From Myxococcota bacterium (GTDB lineage Bacteria > Myxococcota_A > UBA9160 > PR03): a stretch of 64,000 nucleotides of DNA. The translations under genes and the position numbers were made by a program. Positions 1 through 8,353 of the stretch are shown here, piece after piece. Under the pieces are notes generated by a model, which had not been told where the DNA came from, ran no database searches, and was given only the letters and a program-made list of their open reading frames with translations. Location: positions 1 through 64,000 of the forward strand of contig JASJBO010000001.1 in the NCBI GenBank assembly GCA_030066475.1. The letters are read 5' to 3'. Each line of letters begins with the position of its first letter. Within the stretch, counting starts at the first letter, position 1.

Positions 1-25
1 CCCGCGCCGATGGGGGGGCGCCGAG

Positions 26-373
26 GTGGCAGCGGTCAGGTCGAATCGCCAGCGCAGAAAAACGTCCGCACGCGGCCCGGGCGGGGACAAGCGGGACGGC
101 GAGGCGCGCTGGACCTTCCTCTCCAACCACAGCCACGTCCTGATCTGCCTGCACCGGGAGCCCGAGCTCACCCTGCGCGAGGTGGCCGATCGCGTCGGGA
201 TCACCGAGCGGTCGGTGCAGCGCATCGTGCGCGAGCTCGAAGAAGGCGGCTTCGTGCGCCGCGAGCGTCAGGGCCTCCGCAACCGGTACCGCTTCAAGAC
301 GAACGCTCGCCTGCGACACCCGATCGAGAGCCATCGAACGATCGGAGACCTGATCGACATGGTGGAGTCCTGA
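26..373 (+). CDS. Winged helix-turn-helix transcriptional regulator (MarR/ArsR-like), 115 aa
   Basis: A small DNA-binding protein. The segment from about residue 28 ([20 protein letters not shown]) through [19 protein letters not shown] is a typical winged HTH: a helix with HVLICL, then the recognition helix [10 protein letters not shown], then a wing with [17 protein letters not shown]. Regulators of this short type are often found beside carbonic anhydrase and SulP-type genes (family knowledge), which fits the CA-like, dabB and dabA genes just downstream. The start is taken as GTG at 26 after a G-rich stretch. A start beyond the window edge cannot be excluded. The 3' end overlaps the convergent purK by 80 nt. 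The specific target is not known from sequence. Confidence 0.75.
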   Translation: MAAVRSNRQRRKTSARGPGGDKRDGEARWTFLSNHSHVLICLHREPELTLREVADRVGITERSVQRIVRELEEGGFVRRERQGLRNRYRFKTNARLRHPIESHRTIGDLIDMVES

Positions 374-1529
374 GGCCGCCAGCGGCGGCGCGCCGGCCGA
401 TCCCTTCGGCGGCGGACTCACACGCTGCGGAGAGCTTCGGATCGCCGAGGCGCGCGACCAGCGACTGCAGGCTCGCCTCACACGCCCGGGCGTCGGGCGC
501 CTGCACGGTCACGTGGCCGAGCTTCCGGCCGGGGCGTACCGCCTTGCCGTACCAGTGGAGCTGGGCGCGCTCGACCGACAGCACGCCCTGCCGGTCCGGC
601 GCGACTCCGACCAGGTTGACCATGCCGCTCGCGCCGCGGGAGTCCGCCGAGCCGAGGGGCAATCCTGCGACCGCCCGCAGATGGTTCTCGAACTGACTCG
701 TGGCGGCCCCCTCGATGGTCCAGTGGCCGGAGTTGTGGACGCGGCAGGCCATCTCGTTCGCGACCCAGCGGTCGCCGATCGCGAAGAACTCGACGGTGAG
801 GACGCCGGTGTAGTCGAGCGCCCGGCCGATTCGCTCGAGCCAGTCGCGGCCCCGGGCCAGCTCGCGGGCGCCGACCGACGGGGCCGGGCTGCGGGCGATG
901 CGGAGCACGCCCTCGACGTGCGCGTTCTCGCTCGGGGCCCAGTGCCGCCAGGAACCCTGCGCACTGCGCACCCCGATCAGCGAGAGCTCGCGGTCGAAGG
1001 GGACGAAGCCCTCGAGGATGAGGGGATGGTCCTGCAGGCTGCGCCACGCGGCGGCCACGTCCGCGTCGCGCGCGAGCAGGCGCTGCCCCTTGCCGTCGTA
1101 GCCGTCGAAGCGGGTCTTCAGCACCGCGGGCAGCCCGAGCTCGGCGACGGCTCGCCGCAGCTCCCGCTCGCTCGACACCGCCCGGAAGGGCGCCGTCGGG
1201 ATGCCGAGCCCGCGCAGGAAGCGCTTCTCGGCGAGCCGGTCCTGCACCACCTCGAGCGCGCGCGAGCCCGGGTGCACGGGGACGTCGGCCTCGACGCGCC
1301 GGACGACGTCGAGCGGCACGCCCTCGAACTCGTAGGTCACCACGTCGCACTCGCGCAGCGCCGAAGCGACGTCGGGGTGGTCGTAGGGCCGGCCCAGGAC
1401 CGGCGCGACCGCCCCGGCGCAGCAGCCGGCGTCCGGGTCGACGACGAGCACGTCCAGCCCGAGGCTCGAGGCCCGTGCCGCCAGCATCCGGCCGAGCTGG
1501 CCTCCGCCGAGGATGCCGACCCGGGTCAC
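294..1529 (-). CDS. purK: N5-carboxyaminoimidazole ribonucleotide synthase PurK, 411 aa
   Basis: ATP-grasp enzyme of purine synthesis: AIR + ATP + bicarbonate gives N5-CAIR, the substrate of PurE. The N-terminus has the family opening [14 protein letters not shown]. The ATP-grasp core includes [26 protein letters not shown] and the C-terminal signature VNLVGVAP...[16 protein letters not shown]. The GTG start overlaps the purE stop (GTGA), pointing to translational coupling. At 411 aa it is longer than the usual 350-380 aa: about 50 residues follow the GHVTV motif and run antisense over the end of the convergent regulator gene. That tail may be genuine or the result of a lost stop codon. Confidence 0.93.
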   Translation of the reverse strand: MTRVGILGGGQLGRMLAARASSLGLDVLVVDPDAGCCAGAVAPVLGRPYDHPDVASALRECDVVTYEFEGVPLDVVRRVEADVPVHPGSRALEVVQDRLAEKRFLRGLGIPTAPFRAVSSERELRRAVAELGLPAVLKTRFDGYDGKGQRLLARDADVAAAWRSLQDHPLILEGFVPFDRELSLIGVRSAQGSWRHWAPSENAHVEGVLRIARSPAPSVGARELARGRDWLERIGRALDYTGVLTVEFFAIGDRWVANEMACRVHNSGHWTIEGAATSQFENHLRAVAGLPLGSADSRGASGMVNLVGVAPDRQGVLSVERAQLHWYGKAVRPGRKLGHVTVQAPDARACEASLQSLVARLGDPKLSAACESAAEGIGRRAAAGGLRTPPCRSGLRSFDGSRSGVAGERSS

Positions 1530-2068
1530 GCCGCGTCCTCCCCCGCCCGGTCCTGCTCCCAGGGCGCCGGTGCCTCCAGCACGGCCTGGGTCTGGGCCTC
1601 GCGCCAGCGGCTCAGCCGCTCGCGCAGGGCGTCGTCGCCCCTGGCGAGGAAGGCCGCTGCCAGCAGGGCGGCGTTGCCCGCCCCCGCCCGGCCGATGGCG
1701 AGCGTGCCCACCGCGATTCCGAGCGGCATCTGCACGATCGAGAGCAGCGAGTCGACGCCGTGGAGCGCCCGGCTCTGCACCGGGACGCCGAGCACCGGAA
1801 GCAGCGTCTGGGCCGCCAGCATGCCGGGCAGGTGCGCTGCGCCGCCCGCCCCGGCGATCAGCACCTGCAGGCCCCGGCTCTCGGCGCGGCGGGCGTAGTC
1901 GACGAGCAGCTCCGGCGTGCGATGCGCCGAGACGACGCGCGCCTCGTAGCCGACGCCGAGCGCGTCGAGCACCTGGGTGGCGCCGCGCAGGGTCGGCCAG
2001 TCCGAGGCCGAGCCCATCGCCACCCCGACCGGCCCGGAGGCCGGCTCGTCGAGCCACGCGGCGCTCAC
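1526..2068 (-). CDS. purE: N5-CAIR mutase PurE, 180 aa
   Basis: Class I PurE, which converts N5-CAIR (product of PurK) to CAIR in purine biosynthesis. Motifs seen are [11 protein letters not shown] near residue 16, the active-site [11 protein letters not shown], and [17 protein letters not shown], followed by a conserved [15 protein letters not shown] segment. The GTG start overlaps the stop of the CA-like gene by 4 nt, and its own stop overlaps the purK GTG by 4 nt, so all three genes are likely translated from one message. A longer in-frame open stretch upstream lacks purE character, so the GTG at 2068 is preferred. Confidence 0.94.
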   Translation of the reverse strand: MSAAWLDEPASGPVGVAMGSASDWPTLRGATQVLDALGVGYEARVVSAHRTPELLVDYARRAESRGLQVLIAGAGGAAHLPGMLAAQTLLPVLGVPVQSRALHGVDSLLSIVQMPLGIAVGTLAIGRAGAGNAALLAAAFLARGDDALRERLSRWREAQTQAVLEAPAPWEQDRAGEDAA

Positions 2069-2619
2069 AGGAGCGCCTCGAACTCGTCCCGGTCGCGGTA
2101 GTAGGCGTAGTAGACGCCGCTCTCCACGGCCCGGACGACCCCCGTGATCGGCACGCCGAGGTCCGCGAGCTTCGGGTTCGAAGCGAGGCGCCACACGCCG
2201 TGCCGCACCCGGTCGCGCGCCGCGTCCATCAGCTGGTTCACGCGGCGCACGCGCCGGCCGAGCCAGTCGTCGATCCGGATCTCGCCGCCGGCCCCCTGCG
2301 GCTCGGTCGCATCCGCCATCTCCTCCGCGATGTGGTCGCAGAGCGAGTGCGCGGCGACCACGACCCGTTCGGCCCCGAGCTCTTCCACCGCGTAGCGGAT
2401 CGCCTCGACGAGGTCGGGATCGTCCACGGAGGCGCCCGGCGTTCCGAGGCAGAGCGCCCCGGGCACCCGCGATTCGTGCGGGGACTTCACCAGTCCGACC
2501 TCTTCCTCGCAGGTGATGAAGAGGCAGCGGACTTCGTCCAGGCCGCGCCGGCTGCGGCGGTCCTCGAGCTGCATGATCAGGCGGTTGCCGGGCAGGCAGG
2601 TGAGACTGGCGGCTGACAT
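2065..2619 (-). CDS. Beta-carbonic-anhydrase-like protein, 184 aa
   Basis: Resembles beta-class carbonic anhydrases, zinc enzymes interconverting CO2 and bicarbonate. LFITCEEEV aligns with the usual LFITCSDSRV, and [12 protein letters not shown] with VVLGHSDCG, so the three probable zinc ligands C37, H91 and C94 are present. The conserved Asp-Arg dyad after the first Cys is replaced (CxDxR reads C-E-E-E-V), so activity is uncertain. [15 protein letters not shown] is also family-like. ATG at 2619 is chosen because GAGGAG lies about 8 nt upstream. It sits in an operon with purE and purK and is divergent to dabB/dabA, suggesting a role in bicarbonate supply or sensing (inference). Confidence 0.72.
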   Translation of the reverse strand: MSAASLTCLPGNRLIMQLEDRRSRRGLDEVRCLFITCEEEVGLVKSPHESRVPGALCLGTPGASVDDPDLVEAIRYAVEELGAERVVVAAHSLCDHIAEEMADATEPQGAGGEIRIDDWLGRRVRRVNQLMDAARDRVRHGVWRLASNPKLADLGVPITGVVRAVESGVYYAYYRDRDEFEALL

Positions 2620-2676
2620 GATGGATGCTCCTCGTGGTAGGCGCACGAGCCGCATCGGGCCCGCGCGGGACAGCGG

Positions 2677-2880
2677 TCAGGCGAGATGGATCTCCCGGGG
2701 GTCGACGACCGTGCGGATCGGTGCACAGGGGGCCGGCTCGTACGGCGCCGGCGCGTCCGGACCCGCCTGCCGCCGGGGCTCCGCGCCCCGTCCCGCGGGT
2801 CGGCTCGCGCCCGGTCGCAGCTCGATCACCGGGGCGACGGACGGCCGGGACATCCCGAGGAATCGCAGCGGAAACGGCAT
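2677..2880 (-). CDS. Small hypothetical protein, 67 aa
   Basis: An unrecognised short protein rich in Pro, Ala and Arg. It is listed because its ATG is preceded by a near-perfect Shine-Dalgarno sequence (AGGAGG, 7 nt upstream) and it is the first gene downstream of the leftward promoter region, 57 nt before the CA-like gene. No domain, signal peptide or membrane segment is evident. It could be a leader-like ORF for the CA-purE-purK operon. Confidence 0.45.
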   Translation of the reverse strand: MPFPLRFLGMSRPSVAPVIELRPGASRPAGRGAEPRRQAGPDAPAPYEPAPCAPIRTVVDPREIHLA

Positions 2881-2938
2881 CGATGAACCTCCTGGACGCC
2901 CTGCTCTCGCGTCCGTCTTGTCTGACGCGTTATGAAAT

Positions 2939-2987
2939 ACACGAAATAAATTTCGCGTCAACGGTAATGCAGAAATTTATTTCGTGT
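2939..2987. promoter_or_regulatory. Perfect 16-bp inverted repeat, likely operator in the dabB / CA-like divergent promoter
   Basis: Left arm 2939-2954 (ACACGAAATAAATTTC) and right arm 2972-2987 (GAAATTTATTTCGTGT) are exact reverse complements separated by 17 nt. The arms are AT-rich inside a strongly GC-rich genome and lie between the divergent small ORF/CA-like/purEK operon and dabB. This is the layout of a regulator binding site controlling both directions. A cruciform or transcript hairpin is the alternative, but there is no run of T after the right arm. Confidence 0.6.
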
Positions 2988-3076
2988 GATACGTTTCGCT
3001 TCGTCACGACGGGCCGCGGGGGTGCCGCGCCGAGGCGCGCGAGCCGAGCCGGGCCGCGGAGAGGAGGTGGAACGAG

Positions 3077-4756
3077 GTGGCTCACGATCTCGCCCTGGCG
3101 TCGGGCATCGCAACCGCGCTGGTCCCCGGCGCCCTGGGATTCGCGCTCTCGCGGGCGCTGCGCGCCGGGGCGCGCACGGCCCGCTTCCTGACGTCGGCCT
3201 CGGCCGCCCTCGCGGCGGCGGGCGCGGCGCTCTGCGCGGGGAGCCTGGCCGTGGCGGGAACCGCCGCGTCGGGCGGCGGGTTCGCCTACGTCGACGGCCT
3301 GACCGCTCTCCTGCTGCTCACGGTCACGCTGATCGGAGCCGTCGTCGCCCGCTACTCGGTGCGCTACCTCGACGGCTCCCCCGGCCAGGCGGCCTTCTCG
3401 CAGTGGCTCTCCTTCGTGCTGAGCGGCGTCGGGCTGACCCTCGTCGCGGGCAACCTGGCCGTCTTCCTGGCGGGCTCGACGGCGACGAGCCTCGGGCTGC
3501 ACCGGCTGCTCTGCTACAACGCCGAGCGACCGGCCGCCGTCCTGGCTGCTCGCGAGCGGTTCCTGCTGGCGCGCGTGGGCGACGCCCTGCTCGTGATCGC
3601 CTGCGCCCTCGCCTACCTGCAGTTCGGCACCCTCGAGTTCGCGTCGATCGTGGGCGCCGTCGAGGCGGGCGGCGGGATCGCCTCCGGCCTCATGGCGTTC
3701 CTGCTGGTGGGCTGGGCGGTCACGCAGTCCGCGCAGCTTCCCTTCCACACCTGGCTGCCCGACACCATGGAGGCGCCGACGCCCGTCTCGGCGCTGATGC
3801 ACGCCGGGATCGTCAACGCGGGCGGCTACCTGCTGATCCGCACCAGCCCGATCCTCGTCGCCGAGCCGTCCGCCATGGTCGCGCTCGCCGTGGTGGGCAC
3901 GGCGACGGCCGCCTTCGGCGCCCTGGTCATGCTGACCCAGACCGAGATCAAGGCGAAGTACGCCTACTCCACGGTCTCGCAGATGGGCTTCATGGTGCTC
4001 CAGTGCGGGCTCGGCGCGTTCGGCGCCGCCGCGCTCCACCTGGTCGGGCACAGCTTCTACAAGGCGCACGCGTTCCTCACCGCGGCCTCCGCCGTCGACC
4101 CCGAGCCGCCCGTCCCGCGGCTCTCCGACCCGGTCCGGCTCGGCGCGGCCACGGGCGCGACCGCCGCGGGGATGGCGATCGCGGCCGCGGTCGGCGTGGC
4201 CGCGGTGGCGAGCGTGGCCCTGGCACTCGGCGTCGATCCGGCGACGAAGCCCGGCGCCTGGGTGCTGGTGACGGTGCTCGCCCTGGCGACGGGCCAGCTG
4301 CTCCAGCTCGGAGTCGCCGTGGGGCGCGTCGGGCCCGCGGAGGACGCGGTCCGCGCGCGCGTGACGCGCAGCCTCGTGCTCGCCGCGTTCGCCCTGCCCG
4401 TGGCGTACTTCGGGGCCACGGCGGCAGCGCGGGCGATCCTCGGCACCGCGGTTCCGGGCGCGTCGGCGATCCCCGCGCTTCCGGCCGGGGTGACGGCGGC
4501 GATCCTCGGCGTCTTCACGGCCGCGGCGGCGCTGCAGTGCGCGATCACGCTCGCCGCGCAGCGCGGCAGCGGCGCGCTCGGCTGGGGCCGCGCCGCCCAC
4601 GTCCACCTGCGCAACGGCCTCTACGTCGAGGCGCTCAAGACCCGCCTCGTCCAGCGGCTCTGGCCGCTCGACGGGGTCGCGCCCCGGGCGCGCGCGGCGC
4701 GCGCCCGGCGCTGGTCCCGGTTCACCAACACTCGCGAAGGAGCGGCGTCCGCATGA
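3077..4756 (+). CDS. dabB: DabB-type proton-channel subunit (NADH-quinone oxidoreductase subunit 5 family), 559 aa
   Basis: Multi-pass inner-membrane protein of the NuoL/MrpA antiporter family. The core has SAQLPFHTWLPDTMEAPTPV, SALMHAGIVNAGGYLL and a Lys-bearing TEIKAKYAYSTVSQMGFM helix, followed by LVGHSFYKAHAFLTA, all typical of proton-translocating subunits. Since the next gene is a DUF2309 protein, it is the DabB partner that uses the proton gradient to drive inorganic carbon uptake. The GTG start at 3077 has GAGGAGGTGG just upstream. Its stop overlaps the dabA start (ATGA), indicating coupled translation of the two subunits. Confidence 0.92.
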   Translation: MAHDLALASGIATALVPGALGFALSRALRAGARTARFLTSASAALAAAGAALCAGSLAVAGTAASGGGFAYVDGLTALLLLTVTLIGAVVARYSVRYLDGSPGQAAFSQWLSFVLSGVGLTLVAGNLAVFLAGSTATSLGLHRLLCYNAERPAAVLAARERFLLARVGDALLVIACALAYLQFGTLEFASIVGAVEAGGGIASGLMAFLLVGWAVTQSAQLPFHTWLPDTMEAPTPVSALMHAGIVNAGGYLLIRTSPILVAEPSAMVALAVVGTATAAFGALVMLTQTEIKAKYAYSTVSQMGFMVLQCGLGAFGAAALHLVGHSFYKAHAFLTAASAVDPEPPVPRLSDPVRLGAATGATAAGMAIAAAVGVAAVASVALALGVDPATKPGAWVLVTVLALATGQLLQLGVAVGRVGPAEDAVRARVTRSLVLAAFALPVAYFGATAAARAILGTAVPGASAIPALPAGVTAAILGVFTAAAALQCAITLAAQRGSGALGWGRAAHVHLRNGLYVEALKTRLVQRLWPLDGVAPRARAARARRWSRFTNTREGAASA

Positions 4757-7275
4757 ATGCCTCGAACCTCACCAGCTCGTCTCTGGCTCGATCCGGCATG
4801 ACCTGGGCGTCGTCGAGGGACCGATCCTCCCAGAGCGACGCCGCCACGTTGGAGCGCGACATCCGCGCGGCCTGCGAGCGCATTCCCCCGCTCTGGACGC
4901 TGCGCAATTTCGTCGCGGTCAACCCCTTCCTGGGCTTCGCCACGAGCGCGTTCCCCGAGGCCACCGCAGCGGTCGAGCGCGTCTTCCACGCGCGCTGCCT
5001 GCTGCCCCTGCCGGACTACGCGCAGCACTTCCGGAGCGGCCGCATCGACGACTCGGACCTCGTCTCCGCCGCCCGCGTCGCGCCGCGCGCACTGCGGAGG
5101 CCCGAGCTCGGCGCGCTGCCGCCCGAGTCGCTCGCCGCAGAGCTGCTCGCAGACGTCCTGCGCGAGTCCGGGTCCTCCGAGCCGGGCGCCCCGCGCACCC
5201 TCACGCTCGCCGAGGCGATCGACGCGCAGCGCGGCACGGGCTGGGCGGAGCTGATCGTCGGGGAGCTGAGCCGCTGGCTCGCGGGACGCTTCGACCTCGG
5301 CCAGGCGGCGTGGCCCCAGCCGGGCCGGGACCTGCCGCTCTTCACGGCCTGGCGGGAGTCGGCACGCGTCGACCGGAACGCGGAGCTGCAGGGGCTGCGC
5401 GGCTTCCGGGGCTTCGCGAGCCGGCTTCCCCGCAAGCCGGTCGACGCCATCTCCGCCGTGCTGGGCCAGCTCGGCGTTCCCACGCCCGCGCGCACGGAGT
5501 TCCTGGCGCGCCAGCTCGCGAGCATCGGCGGCTGGGCCGGTCACGTCCAGCGCGCGGCGCGCGAGGCCGCGGCCGTGGGCCTCGAGGACTCCTCCATCGA
5601 GGCCCTGCTCGCCATGCGACTGGCGTACGACGGAGCCCTCGCGGAGGCGTTCGGGACGCACGACCTGGTGCTCGCGCCGGCGCCGGCTCCGGCGGCCGGT
5701 TCCGCAGGCCTCGACTCGCGCGAGCGCCAGGTGCTCTGGCAGCTCGCCTTCGAGCACGGCTTCCGGCGCTCGCTCCGGGGCCGGCTGGACGCGGCGCCGG
5801 CCCTCCCCCCGGCGTCTGTGCGGGAGCGGCCGCGGCTCCAGGCCGCCTTCTGCATCGACGTGCGGTCGGAGGTCATGCGCCGCCATCTGGAGTCGCTCGA
5901 TCCCCGCATCCAGACGATCGGCTTCGCGGGCTTCTTCGGGATGCCGATCGAGCTTCAGCGGGCGGACGAGGACGCCGGCAGCGCGCGCTGTCCGGTGCTG
6001 CTCCAGCCCAGCCATCGCGTGCTCGAGAAGGAGGCGCGCGGACCCGACGCCCGCGCGCGACTGCGGCTGGCGCGCGAGCACCACCGGGTCTTCACGAAGC
6101 TGCGAAAGCTCACCGTGGGCACCTTCCCGCTGGTGGAGACGCTCGGCAACGCCTTCGGCCTGCGGCTGCTGAGCGACGCGCTCGGCTGGACCCACCCGCT
6201 CCCCGGCGGCGCGCTGTTCGCGGGCCCGGGTCGCGAAGAGACGGCGCCCTCGATCGAGCTCGATGCCGACGCACCCGGCTTCGGCATCGCCCACGAGGAC
6301 CGCGTGGCGTTCGCCGAGGGCGCGCTGCGCAACATGGGCCTGACCGGGGGCTTCGCGCCGATCGTGCTGCTGTGTGGGCACGGCAGCCGATCGAGCAACA
6401 ACCCCTACGCGTCGTCGCTCGACTGCGGCGCGTGCGGCGGCCATCCCGGCGACGCCAACGCCCGCGTCGCGTGCGCGATCCTGAACGATCCCGCGGTGCG
6501 GGACGCGCTGCGCGAGCGCGGTATCGACCTCCCCGACGACACGGTGTTCGTCGCGGGGCTGCACGAGACCACGCGGGACGTGGTGACGCTCTTCGGGGCG
6601 GAGAGCCTGCTGCCCGAGCAGCGCGCCCAGCTCGAGGCGTGGCTCGGCGAGGCGGGTCGGAAGACGGCGCAGGAGCGCGCGCCGCGCCTGGGCGAGACCC
6701 GGAGCGAGCGCCTTCGCCGGCGCGCCACCGACTGGTCGGAGGTGCGACCCGAGTGGGGCCTGGCGGGCAACGCCGCCTTCATCGCCGCGCCGCGCTGGCT
6801 CACGCGCGGCGCGGACCTGGGCGGCCGCTGCTTCCTGCACGACTACGACGAGGCGCAGGACGCGGACGGCTCCGTCCTCCGCCTGATCCTGACGGCGCCG
6901 CTCGTCGTCGCGAGCTGGATCAACCTCCAGTACTACGCGTCGACCCTCGACAACGACGTCTTCGGCAGCGGTGACAAGACCCTCCACAACGTGACGGGGC
7001 GCCACGGCGTCGTGCTCGGGAACGGGGGCGATCTTCGCACCGGGCTGCCCTGGCAGTCGGTCCACGACGGCCGGGGCTTCACGCACGAGCCGCTGCGGCT
7101 CCAGGCCGTCGTGCGCGCCTCGCGCGAGAGCATCGACGCCGTGATCGAGGGCCACGACGACCTGCGCAGCCTGGTCGAGAACCAGTGGATCCACCTGATC
7201 CGCTGGGACCCCGAGTCCGGCGACTTCGAGCAGCGCACCGACGCCGAGGGCCCGGATCGCTGGCTCGCCGTGTAG
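4753..7275 (+). CDS. dabA: DabA (DUF2309) inorganic carbon transporter subunit, 840 aa
   Basis: Cytoplasmic zinc-binding subunit of the DAB dissolved-inorganic-carbon system, thought to hydrate CO2 in one direction when energised by DabB. Predicted zinc site: C367 and D369 in FCIDVRSEV, H543 in LCGHGSRSSNN and C558 in LDCGACGG. The spacing of 15 residues between His and Cys matches the characterised Halothiobacillus protein. The opening region RNFVAVNPFLGF and the closing RHGVVLGNGGDLRTGLPWQSV are also family hallmarks. The ATG overlaps the dabB stop. Together with the adjacent CA-like, purE and purK genes it suggests a bicarbonate-provision locus. Confidence 0.95.
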   Translation: MNASNLTSSSLARSGMTWASSRDRSSQSDAATLERDIRAACERIPPLWTLRNFVAVNPFLGFATSAFPEATAAVERVFHARCLLPLPDYAQHFRSGRIDDSDLVSAARVAPRALRRPELGALPPESLAAELLADVLRESGSSEPGAPRTLTLAEAIDAQRGTGWAELIVGELSRWLAGRFDLGQAAWPQPGRDLPLFTAWRESARVDRNAELQGLRGFRGFASRLPRKPVDAISAVLGQLGVPTPARTEFLARQLASIGGWAGHVQRAAREAAAVGLEDSSIEALLAMRLAYDGALAEAFGTHDLVLAPAPAPAAGSAGLDSRERQVLWQLAFEHGFRRSLRGRLDAAPALPPASVRERPRLQAAFCIDVRSEVMRRHLESLDPRIQTIGFAGFFGMPIELQRADEDAGSARCPVLLQPSHRVLEKEARGPDARARLRLAREHHRVFTKLRKLTVGTFPLVETLGNAFGLRLLSDALGWTHPLPGGALFAGPGREETAPSIELDADAPGFGIAHEDRVAFAEGALRNMGLTGGFAPIVLLCGHGSRSSNNPYASSLDCGACGGHPGDANARVACAILNDPAVRDALRERGIDLPDDTVFVAGLHETTRDVVTLFGAESLLPEQRAQLEAWLGEAGRKTAQERAPRLGETRSERLRRRATDWSEVRPEWGLAGNAAFIAAPRWLTRGADLGGRCFLHDYDEAQDADGSVLRLILTAPLVVASWINLQYYASTLDNDVFGSGDKTLHNVTGRHGVVLGNGGDLRTGLPWQSVHDGRGFTHEPLRLQAVVRASRESIDAVIEGHDDLRSLVENQWIHLIRWDPESGDFEQRTDAEGPDRWLAV

Positions 7276-7278
7276 CCC

Positions 7279-7344
7279 GGTCGGGCGAGGCGGATGATCG
7301 TCTCGGGCGGCGTGAGCAGCTACCCCGCCGAGTCGGTCCGCTCA
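7279..7344 (+). pseudogene. Remnant of an acyl-CoA synthetase / AMP-ligase C-terminus
   Basis: The frame through ATG 7294 reads GRARRMIVSGGVSSYPAESV, closely matching the hinge of AMP-forming acyl-CoA ligases (typically GRxKDMIISGGxNIYPxEVE). Only about 20 residues survive, wedged between the dabA stop and the crotonase stop, and no further ligase sequence follows. It probably records deletion of a ligase gene that once sat beside the crotonase. Chance resemblance is possible given its length. Confidence 0.4.
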
Positions 7345-8238
7345 GTCGTCGTCGGACGGGAGCAGCCGGCCCTCGGCGTCCCGCAGCTCCGGCCCCTCGA
7401 CGCGCAGACGGCCGTCGCCGAAGGGCGCATCCCGGTCGGCGATCGCCTGCTTGACGCCCTTCGTCGCGAGATCCCTGAACATCTGGCGCGCCGCCCGCGC
7501 CGTGTGTCCCCGCGCGTCGTTCTCGGCGGCCAGGCGCTGCAGGGTGCCCGCACCCATCAGCTCCATGCCGAGGTTGACGATCCGCTTGTTGGCGGCCAGC
7601 AGCGCGGTGTCGATCAACGCCATGCGGTCGGCGAGGCCCTCGACCTCGGCCTCGAGATGCTCCGGGGGCACGCTCTTCATGGCGAAGCCGATGCGGGCCG
7701 CGTCCGCGCCGCTCATGGTGTCGCCCGTGAGCAGCAGGCGCTTGGTCCACTGGGGACCGCAGTGGTAGAGCCAGAGGTGATTCGGAGGAGACCCCATGTT
7801 CCGGAGCGGCGGGAAGCCGATGTTGGCGTCTTCGGCGACGATCACGAAGTCGCAGTAGAGCGCCAGGTCGGTGCCGCCGGCCAGGCAGTGGCCGCGGACC
7901 TGCGCGATCGAGGGCTTGTGCATCTCCCACAGCACGCGCAGGTGACGCTGGACGCGTTCGAGCATCCAGACGTCCTCGTCGATGCCCGACCCGGTGCGCC
8001 GGTCGACGCCGTCGTCGCGCCGCATGGGGGCCGGCGCCAGGTCGTAGCCGGCGGAGAAGGCGGGCCCGGCTGCGCGCAGGATCACGCAGTGCACGGCCCG
8101 GTCGTCGTCGGCCTCCCAGAGCGCGTGCGAGAGCTCTTCGAGCAGGGCGCGCGACAGGGCATTGCGCCGCTCGGGCCGATTCAGGGTGATTCGTGCGCGA
8201 CCGCGCTCGACCTCGTAGAGGATGTGTTCGTAGCCCAT
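7342..8238 (-). CDS. Enoyl-CoA hydratase/isomerase (crotonase) family protein, 298 aa
   Basis: Crotonase-fold enzyme acting on acyl-CoA thioesters, probably in fatty-acid, steroid or terpenoid beta-oxidation. Seen: ITLNRPERRNALS near residue 17, the oxyanion-hole segments AFSAGYDL and QVRGHCLAGGTDLALYCD, then DANIGFPPLR and LTGDTMSGADAARIG. A glutamate seen in many hydratases is not obvious at the active site, so isomerase, hydrolase or another crotonase activity remains open. It is divergent from a TetR gene with 115 nt between them, so that regulator is the likely controller. Confidence 0.85.
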   Translation of the reverse strand: MGYEHILYEVERGRARITLNRPERRNALSRALLEELSHALWEADDDRAVHCVILRAAGPAFSAGYDLAPAPMRRDDGVDRRTGSGIDEDVWMLERVQRHLRVLWEMHKPSIAQVRGHCLAGGTDLALYCDFVIVAEDANIGFPPLRNMGSPPNHLWLYHCGPQWTKRLLLTGDTMSGADAARIGFAMKSVPPEHLEAEVEGLADRMALIDTALLAANKRIVNLGMELMGAGTLQRLAAENDARGHTARAARQMFRDLATKGVKQAIADRDAPFGDGRLRVEGPELRDAEGRLLPSDDD

Positions 8239-8284
8239 GCGTCGGCGCCGCCACCTCCAGCCCAGCGGGATCGGGCCTCGTTCT

Positions 8285-8300
8285 CTATATCATGTTAAAG
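8285..8300 (-). promoter_or_regulatory. AT-rich promoter element with GATATAG, upstream of crotonase
   Basis: Read on the minus strand the element is CTTTAACATGATATAG, in the gap between the crotonase and the TetR gene. A near-copy, ATTGAACGTGATATAG, precedes the leftward SDR operon at 12279-12294, and GATATAG recurs at 62768-62774 before a third leftward SDR. It is a candidate -10 region or shared operator. Confidence 0.4.
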
Positions 8301-8353
8301 TGGCGAGCGGGGAGCAAGCGCGCGCGGGCGACCCTTGAGAGCGAGGCGGACGA

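Noticed and set aside
4621..7194. Long minus-strand open frame of 857 codons opposite dabA
   Set aside because: Shadow of high GC coding on the other strand: Arg/Ala/Val-rich composition and no domain, while dabA has clear motifs.
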